A stretch of 35,871 nucleotides of DNA from Bacillota bacterium (GCA_030526175.1 JAUNDJ010000013.1:1-35871), one strand, 5' to 3'; shown: positions 8,056-16,219, counted from the stretch's first letter. The notes: generated by a model not told the origin, from the sequence alone. Numbers and translations: made by a program.

Positions 8056-8643
8056 TTAATCCTCCTTAAACGTACAATTTCCGTAATCATCAATTCTAAA
8101 TTGTCCGTTTTCATAGTTTAATATTGTAACAGAACAATTTTCAATCTTATTTCCCAATTTTTCTTGTTCCACCACTTTTTTATGATCTAAGGCATGCATA
8201 ACATTCATAATAGATCCTCCATGAGAGACAACGAGAACATTTCCTTTTGGATACATATTTCCTATTTTTTCTAAAAAAGCTAACATTCGCTTAGAAACAT
8301 CTGGCATATTTTCCCCACCAACATCTCTAAATCCTTGCATATGTGTACGATGATTAAACACATCTTTTTCATAATCTCCATCGTATATTCCAAAGTTGAA
8401 TTCTTTAATTTCTTTTCTTTCTTCTAATTCAACATCTCTTCCTGCAAGAATATATTCGGCAGTATCGACCACTCTTTCCAATGTTGAACAATATGCTTTT
8501 TCAAAAGGAATATTTCGCATATTTTTCCCAACATTTTTGGCTTGTCGGATTCCTAATTCGGTTAATGGTGAATCACACCATCCTTGAACTCTTCCTCTTT
8601 TATTAAAAATAGTCTCCCCATGACGAACTAAATATATCTTCAT
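8056..8643 (-). CDS. Histidine phosphatase family protein (second of a tandem pair)
   Basis: A 195-residue phosphoglycerate-mutase-like phosphatase. The phospho-accepting His is in the opening LVRHGETIFN, the second catalytic His in VVSHGGSIMNV, and the acidic partner lies in EFNFGIYDGDYE. Members dephosphorylate sugar phosphates, nucleotides or cofactor precursors. A GTG at 8655 is possible, but the ATG at 8643 puts MKIYLVRHG at the expected first residues and has AGGTGA upstream inside the preceding gene. It shares the GWCDSPLT segment and overall plan with the neighbour upstream, so the two are tandem paralogues. Its place before thyA-folA suggests a role in nucleotide or folate phosphate metabolism, which is inference. 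Confidence 0.9.
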   Translation of the reverse strand: MKIYLVRHGETIFNKRGRVQGWCDSPLTELGIRQAKNVGKNMRNIPFEKAYCSTLERVVDTAEYILAGRDVELEERKEIKEFNFGIYDGDYEKDVFNHRTHMQGFRDVGGENMPDVSKRMLAFLEKIGNMYPKGNVLVVSHGGSIMNVMHALDHKKVVEQEKLGNKIENCSVTILNYENGQFRIDDYGNCTFKED

Positions 8644-8647
8644 AACC

Positions 8648-9217
8648 TTATTCACCTACAGAAATTAATTTCATTTCTCCTTTTTCCATTTCAATAATTG
8701 TAACGGAGCCATTTTTCAATCCACCTTTTTCCTCAAAAATCGCTTTATACGAAGGATCGATTGTAAAAACGGTCGCCATCATTACACCACCATGACCACA
8801 AATGCACACATTGCCTTCAGGGTGTTTCTTTTCTAATTCTTGAAGAGTTGAAATAAAACGATCCAATGCTTCATCAAAAGATTCTCCACCTTGTGCTTTA
8901 AAACCATCAAAGTAGTTAATTCCCAATTTCGCATACATACTTTCTGGTTCACCTTCTAATTCACCTGTGTAAATCTCTCTTAATCCCTTCAAATGTTTTT
9001 GCGGAATGTCTCTTCCTTCGAACACAATATGCAATGTGTCTTTTGCACGTTCTGCTGTCGAAGAATATCCTGCCACAAAGTCTACATTTTCAACTTTTTT
9101 TCTAGCATCTTGTACTTGTTCAATTCCTTTTTTTGTAAGTGGAGAATCACACCATCCTTGAATTTGCCCTTTTACATTGAATAATGTTTCTCCATGTCTA
9201 ATTAAATAAAATCTCAT
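8648..9217 (-). CDS. Histidine phosphatase family protein (first of a tandem pair)
   Basis: A 189-residue phosphatase with LIRHGETLFN at the N-terminus and ICGHGGVMMATV near residue 150, the two catalytic His motifs of the histidine phosphatase superfamily; the acid is likely in LREIYTGELEGE. The frame is open 33 codons further upstream, but AGAGGA before the ATG at 9217 and the family's N-terminus fix the start. It is the first gene of an operon running through a second phosphatase, thyA, folA and the inositol-phosphatase-like gene. The two phosphatases differ in the insert after the first His loop, so they may have different substrates. Confidence 0.9.
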   Translation of the reverse strand: MRFYLIRHGETLFNVKGQIQGWCDSPLTKKGIEQVQDARKKVENVDFVAGYSSTAERAKDTLHIVFEGRDIPQKHLKGLREIYTGELEGEPESMYAKLGINYFDGFKAQGGESFDEALDRFISTLQELEKKHPEGNVCICGHGGVMMATVFTIDPSYKAIFEEKGGLKNGSVTIIEMEKGEMKLISVGE

Positions 9218-9262
9218 ATAAAAAATCCTCTTACCCATATATATTTTATCAGACATTTTGAT

Positions 9263-9292
9263 AAAAATAAAAAGGAAGCTCAATTGAGCTTC
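9263..9292 (-). terminator. Intrinsic terminator after pncB
   Basis: An 18-base palindrome (GAAGCTCAATTGAGCTTC) is followed on the minus strand by CTTTTTATTTTT, two bases beyond the pncB stop codon. Confidence 0.85.
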
Positions 9293-9294
9293 TT

Positions 9295-10518
9295 CTATTC
9301 GTGGGCCATTCTCCAATCAATACATCTTTGAAGATATTCTGTATACGCTGGATTTTTACACATTCCTTTTCCTGGAACATCACTGATTTTTGCGACGTCC
9401 ATTCCGTTACAAGCTGTTGTTTTCATAACAATGTTTAATGGAGAAACATCTGTATCATTCGATAAATATGTTCCAATTCCAAACGCAACTTTTACACGAT
9501 CTTGGAAATATTCTTTTAGCGCATTTGCTCTTTCAAAATCTAGACTATCCGAGAATAATAATGTTTTCGTTTGCGCATCAATACCTAACTCTTCATAGTG
9601 CGCAATCATTTTGTCTCCCCATACAAATGGATCTCCACTGTCATGACGAACACCATTGAATAATGTTGCGAAAGTTAATTGGAAATCTTTTAAGAAACAT
9701 TCTGTCGTGATTGCATCGGTTAATGCTGTACCATTCAACACTCCATATTCTTGAATCCAACGGTTTAATGCATACCAGTTTGAATAAGCCGGGTTGTGTT
9801 TGTGATCCCCTTGTCCAACACACATGATCCATTCGTGTGCCATTGTTCCTACTGGTGTTACTTTATATTTTTTTGCCAAATATACATTACTTGTTCCGAC
9901 ACAAACAGAATCTTTAAAAGAAGAATTGTTTTTGATCAATACTTTCATTAAATAATCTTGGCTATCCGCAGACAAACGGCGACGAATTCCGAATTCACTA
10001 AATTTCCCAATGTCAAATCCACCGTTTTCTTTTCCTAATTTTAGTTTTTCAATTTTATCTAACAATTTTCGTTTAAATTGTTCATATAGTTCATCATAAT
10101 CATAAGCCATTCTAAAATATACTTCGTTTACAATAGCTAATGTCGGAATTTCATACATAGAAGTATTTAGCCATGTTCCTCTTGTTTCGATTGAAAGTCC
10201 ACATTCTGCATTGGTTGTGATTTCAAAATCTTCAAAACGAGGTTGCCATAATCTTAAAAAGTCTACATAAGACCCCTTAATCCAACGGATAGAATCTAAA
10301 TATTGTAGTTCATCTTCTTCAAATTTAAGATTACAATACATTTTAATTTGGTCACGGATTTCTTGTACCATTTCTTCGGTAAAGAAAACATCCTTATTAC
10401 GACATTTAAAACTCCATGTTGTTTTATAATCACTAAATTGGTGATAAATCGCTTGTCCCATGGAAAATTTATATAAATCGGTTTCTAATAAACTAGTAAT
10501 AATTGGTTTTAATTTCAT
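9295..10518 (-). CDS. pncB: Nicotinate phosphoribosyltransferase
   Basis: A 407-residue enzyme forming nicotinate mononucleotide from nicotinate and PRPP, with ATP hydrolysis, in the Preiss-Handler NAD salvage route. Family blocks seen are LLETDLYKFSMGQAIYHQF at the start, FSEFGIRRRLSADSQDYLM, GTSNVYLAKKYKVTPVGT with MAHEWIM (the autophosphorylated His region), and HDSGDPFVWGDK (PRPP/product site). Length is that of bacterial PncB. It follows the nicotinamidase gene by 14 bases with AGGAAGAGA as ribosome site, so the two consecutive steps of the pathway share a transcript. Confidence 0.95.
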   Translation of the reverse strand: MKLKPIITSLLETDLYKFSMGQAIYHQFSDYKTTWSFKCRNKDVFFTEEMVQEIRDQIKMYCNLKFEEDELQYLDSIRWIKGSYVDFLRLWQPRFEDFEITTNAECGLSIETRGTWLNTSMYEIPTLAIVNEVYFRMAYDYDELYEQFKRKLLDKIEKLKLGKENGGFDIGKFSEFGIRRRLSADSQDYLMKVLIKNNSSFKDSVCVGTSNVYLAKKYKVTPVGTMAHEWIMCVGQGDHKHNPAYSNWYALNRWIQEYGVLNGTALTDAITTECFLKDFQLTFATLFNGVRHDSGDPFVWGDKMIAHYEELGIDAQTKTLLFSDSLDFERANALKEYFQDRVKVAFGIGTYLSNDTDVSPLNIVMKTTACNGMDVAKISDVPGKGMCKNPAYTEYLQRCIDWRMAHE

Positions 10519-10532
10519 AATTCTCTTCCTTC

Positions 10533-11141
10533 TTATTTAATATGACTAACAACGTTTACACCGTTGATTCGCATATTTTCTAATGCCATTTTGTTCCATA
10601 GAGCGGCATCATGAACTCCTTCTATATGATAAGTTTCTACACAATCCACAGGAACAACAATAGAATGATTGACCATATTGTGTTCGTTTAAGTATGACTG
10701 TAAAGATAAAACAAATTGTAAAATGCATAAGTCTGTACAACATCCAACAACCACAATATCATTGTATCGATCCATTTCTTCTTTTAAGAATTCTTGAAAT
10801 CCTTGTGCATGAAAAGTATTTGTACTATTTTTAGGAATATGTCTCTTAATATATGGTTGTAATTCTTCTATAACTTGTGCTTCGCTTGTTCCAATCACAC
10901 AGTGTTTAGGATAACTTTCAAATTCACGAGTTCTTGGTGGATGGTTATCGCACACAAAAACATTTCGACATTCCAATGCATCCATTAATTCTTTTTGGGC
11001 ATCTACAATATCTAAGATTGCTTTGTCATGCAAATCTCCTTCTTTACAAAAACCATTTACCATATCTACCACAAAAACTACTGGATTTTTCAATGAATCC
11101 GCTGGAATCGTAGAGTAAATATCTTTTTCTAATCTTGCCAT
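10533..11141 (-). CDS. pncA: Nicotinamidase (isochorismatase family)
   Basis: A 202-residue isochorismatase-fold hydrolase that converts nicotinamide to nicotinate. The likely catalytic triad is Asp26 (FVVDMVNGF), Lys104 (HIPKNSTNTF) and Cys139 (GCCTDLCILQF); the metal site is probably DNHPP with the YPKHCVIGT block. The frame runs seven codons further upstream, but CAGGAGA before the ATG at 11141 fixes the start. It is first in a two-gene operon with pncB, which is strong support for nicotinamide rather than isochorismate as substrate. A near-consensus promoter lies upstream. Confidence 0.92.
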   Translation of the reverse strand: MARLEKDIYSTIPADSLKNPVVFVVDMVNGFCKEGDLHDKAILDIVDAQKELMDALECRNVFVCDNHPPRTREFESYPKHCVIGTSEAQVIEELQPYIKRHIPKNSTNTFHAQGFQEFLKEEMDRYNDIVVVGCCTDLCILQFVLSLQSYLNEHNMVNHSIVVPVDCVETYHIEGVHDAALWNKMALENMRINGVNVVSHIK

Positions 11142-11166
11142 ACAATTTCTCCTGTGTATCAAAAAT

Positions 11167-11194
11167 ATTATACTCTTTTCATATTACTTTTCAA
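11167..11194 (-). promoter_or_regulatory. Sigma-A promoter of pncA-pncB
   Basis: On the minus strand TTGAAA, a 16-base spacer and TATAAT. The predicted transcript starts about 20 bases before the nicotinamidase start codon. No operator-like palindrome is evident within it. Confidence 0.75.
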
Positions 11195-11216
11195 TATACA
11201 TCTGACAAGACACGTG

Positions 11217-11246
11217 TAAAAAAGTCACAACATTATATGTTGTGAC
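11217..11246 (-). terminator. Intrinsic terminator after recA
   Basis: A 10-bp perfect stem (GTCACAACAT with ATGTTGTGAC, 3-base loop) followed on the minus strand by TTTTTT, just past the recA stop. Confidence 0.88.
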
Positions 11247-11252
11247 CTCTTT

Positions 11253-12284
11253 TTATTCTGGAATTTCCATATTTGGGTGTGATTGTTGATATTCTTTTAA
11301 TTGTGCTTCAATTTTAGCTTGGAATTCTGGGTTGTTTTTAACATATTGTTTAGCCGCTTCTTTTCCTTGCCCAATTTTATCCCCTTCATAGCTGAACCAG
11401 GCTCCTGCTTTGTGAATAATGTCAGCTTCTACACAAAGATCAACTAACTCAGATACATAAGACAATCCTTCTCCGTATACAATTTCCAAAGTTGCTGATT
11501 TAAAAGGAGGAGCTACCTTATTTTTTACAACTTTGACTTTTACTTTGTTACCAACGATTTCAGAACCGTTCTTAATCGCATCAGCTTTACGAATATCAAT
11601 ACGAACAGAAGAATAGAATTTTAACGCTCTTCCTCCTGGAGTTGTTTCAGGGTTTCCATAAATCACCCCTACTTTTTCACGCAATTGGTTAATAAAAATT
11701 GCAGTACAATCGTTATGATTCATTAAACCAGCTAATTTACGCATAGCTTTTGACATCATACGAGCTTGGGCACCTACTTGAAGATCTCCCATTTCTCCAT
11801 CTAATTCCACTTGCGGAACTAAGGCAGCTACACTATCCACAACAACTAGATCTACTGCTCCACTTTCAATTAACATAAGCATGATATTTAACCCTTGTTC
11901 CCCACTATCCGGTTGAGAAAGAATTAATTCATCAATATCTACACCTAAGTTTTTGGCATAAACAGGATCAATTGCGTTTTCAGCATCGATAAAAGCGGCT
12001 CTTCCTCCTTGACGTTGAACTTGCGCAATCGCATGTAATGCCAAGGTAGTTTTCCCACTAGATTCTGGTCCATAAATTTCAATAATTCGTCCTTTTGGGT
12101 ACCCTCCAATACCTAACGCTTGATCTAGTAATAAGCTTCCACTTGGGATTGGTTCAATATCAAGAGCAGGACGATCCCCCAATTTCATGATTGAACCTTT
12201 TCCATATTCTCTTTCAATTTGACCCAAAACATCTTTTAAAAGCTTATCTTTATCTTTTGTTTCTACGGTTTCTTTTTTAGCCAT
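11253..12284 (-). CDS. recA: Recombinase RecA
   Basis: A 343-residue RecA, standard length. It forms filaments on single-stranded DNA, promotes strand exchange and triggers LexA-type self-cleavage. Walker [15 protein letters not shown], Walker [14 protein letters not shown], loop L1/L2 regions [19 protein letters not shown] and [19 protein letters not shown] are all intact. The C-terminus is acidic and Gln-rich. It is the last gene after rodZ-like and pgsA genes, a common Firmicute order; the 19-base gap to pgsA holds only the ribosome site (AAGAGG). No CGAAC-N4-GTTCG SOS box is visible near the gene or upstream of the operon. Confidence 0.98.
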   Translation of the reverse strand: MAKKETVETKDKDKLLKDVLGQIEREYGKGSIMKLGDRPALDIEPIPSGSLLLDQALGIGGYPKGRIIEIYGPESSGKTTLALHAIAQVQRQGGRAAFIDAENAIDPVYAKNLGVDIDELILSQPDSGEQGLNIMLMLIESGAVDLVVVDSVAALVPQVELDGEMGDLQVGAQARMMSKAMRKLAGLMNHNDCTAIFINQLREKVGVIYGNPETTPGGRALKFYSSVRIDIRKADAIKNGSEIVGNKVKVKVVKNKVAPPFKSATLEIVYGEGLSYVSELVDLCVEADIIHKAGAWFSYEGDKIGQGKEAAKQYVKNNPEFQAKIEAQLKEYQQSHPNMEIPE

Positions 12285-12303
12285 TTATTTCCTCTTTCAA
12301 ATA

Positions 12304-12882
12304 TTACATTGATTCTAATACATAATTTTTTAGTTGCATAAAATAAATATATCCACTAAATAATGAACATGCACATGCAGCCCATAATAGAATTTGATCC
12401 ACTGGTAATCCAAGGGCAGCAAAAGGCCAGTTTCTTAATAACACAAAGACAATCGCAATCATTTGTAGTACAGTTTTTAGTTTTCCATAAAAACCAGCAC
12501 TCACTACTTTTCCTTTATTGCTGGCAGTCATTCGTAATCCATCTACAATTAAATCTCTCCATACCATTAGTAATACTGCAATAACGTTTGCTTGTCCAGA
12601 AACAGCTAATAAAATCAATAAGGTATTTACTAGCATCTTATCTGCAATTGGATCTGCAAACTTTCCAAATGAAGTAATTAAATTGTATTTACGCGCAATC
12701 ATTCCGTCTAACATATCTGTGATACTTGCGATTGCGAAAACCACGAAAGCTAATACATCTCTTAAAGCCAATCCTGAAGCTTGATTAATAACACAAAACT
12801 TTGGATCTATACATAACATAATTAATACCACAACTGGTACTAATAAAATACGCATCAAAGTAAGCTTGTTTGGTAAATTCAT
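12304..12882 (-). CDS. pgsA: CDP-diacylglycerol-glycerol-3-phosphate 3-phosphatidyltransferase
   Basis: A 192-residue inner-membrane enzyme making phosphatidylglycerol phosphate from CDP-diacylglycerol and glycerol-3-phosphate, the committed step to phosphatidylglycerol. The CDP-alcohol phosphatidyltransferase signature D-G-x2-A-R-x8-G-x3-D-x3-D is complete (DGMIAR ... GKFADPIADK) at about residues 60-85. The N-terminus MNLPNKLTLMRILLVPVV and several membrane helices match the family. It starts three bases after the rodZ-like gene ends, so the two are cotranscribed. Confidence 0.96.
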   Translation of the reverse strand: MNLPNKLTLMRILLVPVVVLIMLCIDPKFCVINQASGLALRDVLAFVVFAIASITDMLDGMIARKYNLITSFGKFADPIADKMLVNTLLILLAVSGQANVIAVLLMVWRDLIVDGLRMTASNKGKVVSAGFYGKLKTVLQMIAIVFVLLRNWPFAALGLPVDQILLWAACACSLFSGYIYFMQLKNYVLESM

Positions 12883-12885
12883 AAA

Positions 12886-14016
12886 TTATTCTTCCTCTTC
12901 CTCTTCTTCAATATATGCATCATAGTATTGTTCTTCACCATTGGATCCAGCTCCATCGTTTGTCTTAATTTCAAGATAGATTACAGCTGGTTCTCCTTCA
13001 TACCACAACGATGTATCAAATGTGATTTTTTGTCCATTAATGATAATTTCGTTTTCTTGGTAATTAGAGATTTCCAATTGAATTAAACAAGTATGATCAA
13101 TTGTAAAAGATTCGGAATACAATTTTGTATATTCTGCTTCCGTATCGTTAATCGGTGTATCATCTTGGTATACAGCAATTTTTGTTTCTTCTGGAATAAC
13201 AATTTCGATAGTTAATCTTTGATCTGTCTCGATTAAATTCGTAATTTGATAAATATTATTTGCTGCATCTGTATTTGTGATGATTGAATCACTTTCTACT
13301 TGTGATTCCAATTTGTTCTTTTCAGCTTCTTCTTGGGCAGTTTTTTTACTAGTTGCTTTCTTTTGGTTCGCAAGTTTTGCCGTTTCTTCTTCTTTGGCTT
13401 TTAGTTCCGCTTGTCGAGCACTGTCTTGCGCTGCGTTTTGTTCGCTAGAAATTTTGCTCAAAACCATGTTTGCTCCCAATAATAAAGCTCCAATTCCAAC
13501 CGCAACCGCGATCAAGAATCTTCTACGACTTGCTTTTGTCCATTTCACAACTTTTTTTGCATGTTGTTGAAAATCCACATTTGGGATATTCACAGATTTT
13601 TTCTTAGCTCCTGAAACTTTCTTTCCTTTTTTCTTTCCAGATTTTTTCTTAGCGGATGTTTTTGGTGCCGCTTTCTTAGGAGCTTGTTTAAAAGATGGAA
13701 CTTCTTCTTCAATATCATACATTTCTGCACTTGGCTTTAGTACGATTTGTTCAGAAGGTTCGTTGATTTTCATTTGAATGTAACGACTGATATTCAATTC
13801 TACATCGTCTTTTATATATTCCCAATTGACCCCGATTGTTTCTGCATAAGATTTTACAAAACGTCTGACAAAATCAAAATCTCCAGTAAAAATATCTAAA
13901 TTGTTTTCTTCAATTGCTTCAATATATTGAGGTGCTAGACGAGTTTGAGACGAAATATCTTCGATAGAAACTTGCAAGTCTATACGCCGCTGTTTTAATA
14001 CTTGATAATAAACCAT
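12886..14016 (-). CDS. RodZ-like helix-turn-helix membrane protein
   Basis: A 376-residue protein of RodZ/YmfM type: an N-terminal helix-turn-helix (about 1-65, LKQRRIDLQVSIEDI and FVRRFVKSYAETIG), a Lys/Ser/Ala-rich linker (about 105-150), one membrane helix (about 165-185), a charged coiled stretch, and an outer DUF4115 domain (about 250-350). RodZ links MreB to cell-wall elongation. The frame extends 13 codons upstream, but AAAGGGGGA before the ATG at 14016 sets the start. The protein ends in seven consecutive Glu from a GAA/GAG run. It is first in the rodZ-pgsA-recA unit. Assignment rests on architecture and gene order. Confidence 0.85.
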   Translation of the reverse strand: MVYYQVLKQRRIDLQVSIEDISSQTRLAPQYIEAIEENNLDIFTGDFDFVRRFVKSYAETIGVNWEYIKDDVELNISRYIQMKINEPSEQIVLKPSAEMYDIEEEVPSFKQAPKKAAPKTSAKKKSGKKKGKKVSGAKKKSVNIPNVDFQQHAKKVVKWTKASRRRFLIAVAVGIGALLLGANMVLSKISSEQNAAQDSARQAELKAKEEETAKLANQKKATSKKTAQEEAEKNKLESQVESDSIITNTDAANNIYQITNLIETDQRLTIEIVIPEETKIAVYQDDTPINDTEAEYTKLYSESFTIDHTCLIQLEISNYQENEIIINGQKITFDTSLWYEGEPAVIYLEIKTNDGAGSNGEEQYYDAYIEEEEEEE

Positions 14017-14110
14017 AGTATCCCCCTTTACGTTTCCTAACTTTAAGTATATCAAGAACTATACAATAAATGAATAGAAACACACAATTTCACAAAGTCA
14101 TTTTGTGGAC

Positions 14111-14138
14111 AAAAAAGAAAAAATCCCCGTAGGGATTT
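14111..14138 (-). terminator. Intrinsic terminator after the CaCA antiporter
   Basis: On the minus strand AAATCCC and GGGATTT close a 4-base loop, followed by TTTCTTTTTT, six bases past the antiporter stop. A neighbouring inverted repeat (CACAAA-GTCAT-TTTGTG) at about 14090-14110 lies between it and the rodZ promoter region. Confidence 0.85.
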
Positions 14139-14143
14139 CATCA

Positions 14144-15115
14144 TTATCTCATGAAAATATATACCATATAACAAGCATACATTAGAAGCATTAATAGTCC
14201 TTCTTTTTTATCCAATTCTCGTTTTGTCCATGCAAATAGCCAAACGATTACACTCATTACACAAAGTATGATTATGTCATATACATTTTCCATAATAAAT
14301 TCGATTGGACTAATTGTAGACGCAACACCTAATACAAGTAAAATGTTAAAGATATTGGATCCAATAACATTTCCTAAAGCCATATCTACTTCATTTTTCT
14401 TAGCTGCTACAACAGAAGTTACTAATTCTGGTAAAGAAGTTCCTAAAGCTACGATTGTCAACCCAATCAAGTTCTGACTCATTCCAAAACTAGAAGCAAT
14501 TTCACTAGCCCCTTCTACGACAAAGTCTCCTCCATATTTAATCGCAACAGCTCCACCAAGAATAAAAACTATACATTTCCATAATGGAAGCGTTTCTTCT
14601 TCGTTTTCTTCAGCTTCGTTTCGGGCTTTTAAAGCCGAGCGAATCATCCAAAGTAGATAACACGCAAAAACAGCTAACAATACCATTCCATCTGTACGAC
14701 TCAAGGACATTTCAATGAATCCTAAGTGGCTAATGTTCATGCCAAGAAATCCCAATCCTAATAATAAAAGAGCACAGAATATTGAAAAAGGAAATTCTTC
14801 TTTTAAAGTTTTGATTTGTACAGCCATAGGAACAAATAAACAACTACATCCTGTTACCACTAATAGATTAAATATATTAGACCCAATCGCATTACTAATA
14901 GCCAAGGCATTGTTGTTCATCAAAGAAGCTGTCACACTAACTGCTGTTTCTGGTAAAGAAGTTCCCATCGCCACAATTGTTAATCCAATGATTATAGGAG
15001 GTACCTTAAACATTTTTGCCACATTGGAAGACCCATCGACAAAAAAGTCGGCTCCTTTTATTAATAACACAAATCCAATAATCAATAAAAATACGGAAAG
15101 CAATAAATGATACAT
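14144..15115 (-). CDS. Sodium/calcium exchanger family (CaCA) antiporter
   Basis: A 323-residue membrane protein with the internal duplication of CaCA exchangers: each half has an alpha repeat, GTSLPETAVSV with NAIGSNIFNLL in the first and GTSLPELVTSV with GNVIGSNIFNILL in the second; these acidic and polar residues bind the cation. About ten to eleven helices are predicted by hydrophobicity, with an acidic loop (EAEENEEETLP) in the middle. It follows the MntP-type gene after 12 bases with AAAGGAGG, so it is almost surely on the same riboswitch-controlled transcript. That makes Mn2+ (or Ca2+/Mn2+) export a fair guess, beyond the generic Ca2+/Na+ annotation. Confidence 0.93.
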   Translation of the reverse strand: MYHLLLSVFLLIIGFVLLIKGADFFVDGSSNVAKMFKVPPIIIGLTIVAMGTSLPETAVSVTASLMNNNALAISNAIGSNIFNLLVVTGCSCLFVPMAVQIKTLKEEFPFSIFCALLLLGLGFLGMNISHLGFIEMSLSRTDGMVLLAVFACYLLWMIRSALKARNEAEENEEETLPLWKCIVFILGGAVAIKYGGDFVVEGASEIASSFGMSQNLIGLTIVALGTSLPELVTSVVAAKKNEVDMALGNVIGSNIFNILLVLGVASTISPIEFIMENVYDIIILCVMSVIVWLFAWTKRELDKKEGLLMLLMYACYMVYIFMR

Positions 15116-15127
15116 ACTTTTCCTCCT

Positions 15128-15682
15128 TTAAAGGATTCCTAATCCTTCTAATAAGACCTTTATTCCTATTAAGATTAACACAATTCCACCAACGAATTCA
15201 CTCTTAGATTTATATTTTGTTCCAAAAATAGAACCAATTTTCACCCCAATGGCTGAAAATGCAAATGTTGTCACTCCAATCAAAGAAACCGCTGGTATAA
15301 TTTGAACTTTTAAAAAGGCAAAAGTTAATCCAACTGTTAAAGCATCTATACTAGTGGCTATTGCCAACATAAACATACTTTTCACATCCATGTTCGCATC
15401 GACTTCTTCCTCTTCTCGACTTTCTTTAATCATTTGGAAACCAATAAAAGCTAATAGAATAAAGGCAATCCAATGTGCATAACTATTCACAAAATCCGCA
15501 AAGAATCTTCCCAAAAAATAACCAATAATTGGCATTCCTGCTTGGAATCCTCCAAACCAGGCACCAGCCAATGCCATATGATGCCATTTTATATCTTTCA
15601 TAGATAATCCTTTACAAATCGATACCGCAAAAGCGTCCATAGACAATCCAACAGCTAAAATAAATAATTCTAACAAACTCAT
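15128..15682 (-). CDS. mntP: MntP-type manganese efflux pump
   Basis: A 184-residue membrane protein with six hydrophobic segments in two similar halves. The Asp-bearing motifs LSMDAFAVSICKGL and ATSIDALTVGLTFAF, one per half, are the hallmarks of MntP, and GGFQAGMPIIGYFLG is also characteristic. MntP exports excess Mn2+. It starts 20 bases after a terminator that belongs to an upstream yybP-ykoY-like leader, so expression should rise with cellular Mn2+. The ribosome site is in GGAAAGGCAGG. The related sporulation protein YtaF has a similar fold, but length and the leader favour MntP. Confidence 0.92.
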   Translation of the reverse strand: MSLLELFILAVGLSMDAFAVSICKGLSMKDIKWHHMALAGAWFGGFQAGMPIIGYFLGRFFADFVNSYAHWIAFILLAFIGFQMIKESREEEEVDANMDVKSMFMLAIATSIDALTVGLTFAFLKVQIIPAVSLIGVTTFAFSAIGVKIGSIFGTKYKSKSEFVGGIVLILIGIKVLLEGLGIL

Positions 15683-15701
15683 ACATTAAAACCTGCCTTT
15701 C

Positions 15702-15747
15702 CAAAAAAAAGACCCAGCGATCAACAAATAAAGCTAATCGCTGAGTC
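15702..15747 (-). terminator. Riboswitch-controlled terminator before mntP
   Basis: On the minus strand GACTCAGCGAT pairs with ATCGCTGGGTC (11 bp, one G-U pair), followed by nine T, immediately upstream of the mntP ribosome site. Being in a leader rather than after a gene, it fits the expression platform of the aptamer upstream. Confidence 0.88.
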
Positions 15748-15835
15748 TCATCATTTAATGTAATACCGGGTGAAAATCAATTCACCATTGTGTCGATAGT
15801 ACAACATATCTCTATGCTGATTACTCCCTCAAGAA
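15748..15835 (-). promoter_or_regulatory. yybP-ykoY-like manganese riboswitch aptamer
   Basis: The predicted transcript starts at about 15836 and runs into GGGAGUAAUCAGC, close to the conserved GGGGAGUAG opening of yybP-ykoY aptamers, then ACUAUCGACA and a hairpin GGUGA ... UCACC-CGG like the second leg of that family. GUAAU in the first block can pair with AUUAC near the 3' side to close the element. The family binds Mn2+ and commonly controls mntP, so the gene context agrees. Match is by memory of the consensus; a covariance-model search was not possible. Confidence 0.78.
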
Positions 15836-15842
15836 TAAAGAG

Positions 15843-15871
15843 ATTATACACAAGAATCCTTTTTCTTTCAA
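15843..15871 (-). promoter_or_regulatory. Sigma-A promoter of the mntP operon
   Basis: On the minus strand TTGAAA, exactly 17 bases, TATAAT. It places the transcript start at the first bases of the riboswitch and leaves a leader of about 150 bases before mntP. Confidence 0.85.
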
Positions 15872-16219
15872 GTAAGAATCGCTTTCAATGAAGGAAAAAA
15901 TAAAGAGAGAAAACATCATCCGCGATTCACTATCTTTTGCACACGAAAGATTTTCATTTACCCCATATTCCTTCTTGTACAAAATTACATTATATGATTT
16001 TTCAGAGCAAATGGTTTCCAGATGGAAACCATATTTGAACAAACAAAACACATTTTGTCAGATTACCAAAGACTACATACCCATACTCATAGTTCCCCAT
16101 TTAAACACTTATAAAATATGCTTGTTTATGTCCAAAACAAAAAATGAAACACACTACTTTCGAATTTTATCATTCCCACACTCAAAATTCGTTTTTTTCG
16201 TATTCTTTTATACAAAACA
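15872..16219. other. Gene-free interval
   Basis: About 350 AT-rich bases between the mntP promoter and a terminator. Short open frames occur on both strands, but none has a ribosome site or recognisable motif, and the plus-strand one ends inside a terminator loop. Apart from the inverted repeat at 16011-16032 I see nothing in it. A decayed gene is possible but I cannot identify one. Confidence 0.5.
16011..16032. repeat. Perfect inverted repeat / hairpin
   Basis: ATGGTTTCC and GGAAACCAT flank a 4-base spacer; the symmetry extends to CAAATGG / CCATaTTTG with one bulged base. No T-run follows on either strand, so it is not a usual terminator. It could be a repressor operator or a structured RNA. 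Confidence 0.6.

Noticed and set aside
8054-8114. Longer N-terminus for thyA overlapping the upstream phosphatase gene
   Set aside because: The extra residues match nothing, and AAGGAGG points to the ATG at 8054.
9217-9316. Longer N-terminus for the first histidine phosphatase
   Set aside because: It would start inside the pncB terminator and gene end; the conserved RHG motif starts right after the ATG at 9217.
14085-14110. CACAAA-GTCAT-TTTGTG inverted repeat as a repressor operator for the rodZ operon
   Set aside because: It is next to a terminator and has short arms; chance or part of the terminator region is as likely.
15821-16051. 76-codon minus-strand open frame upstream of mntP
   Set aside because: It runs across the mntP promoter and into the riboswitch and has no ribosome site.
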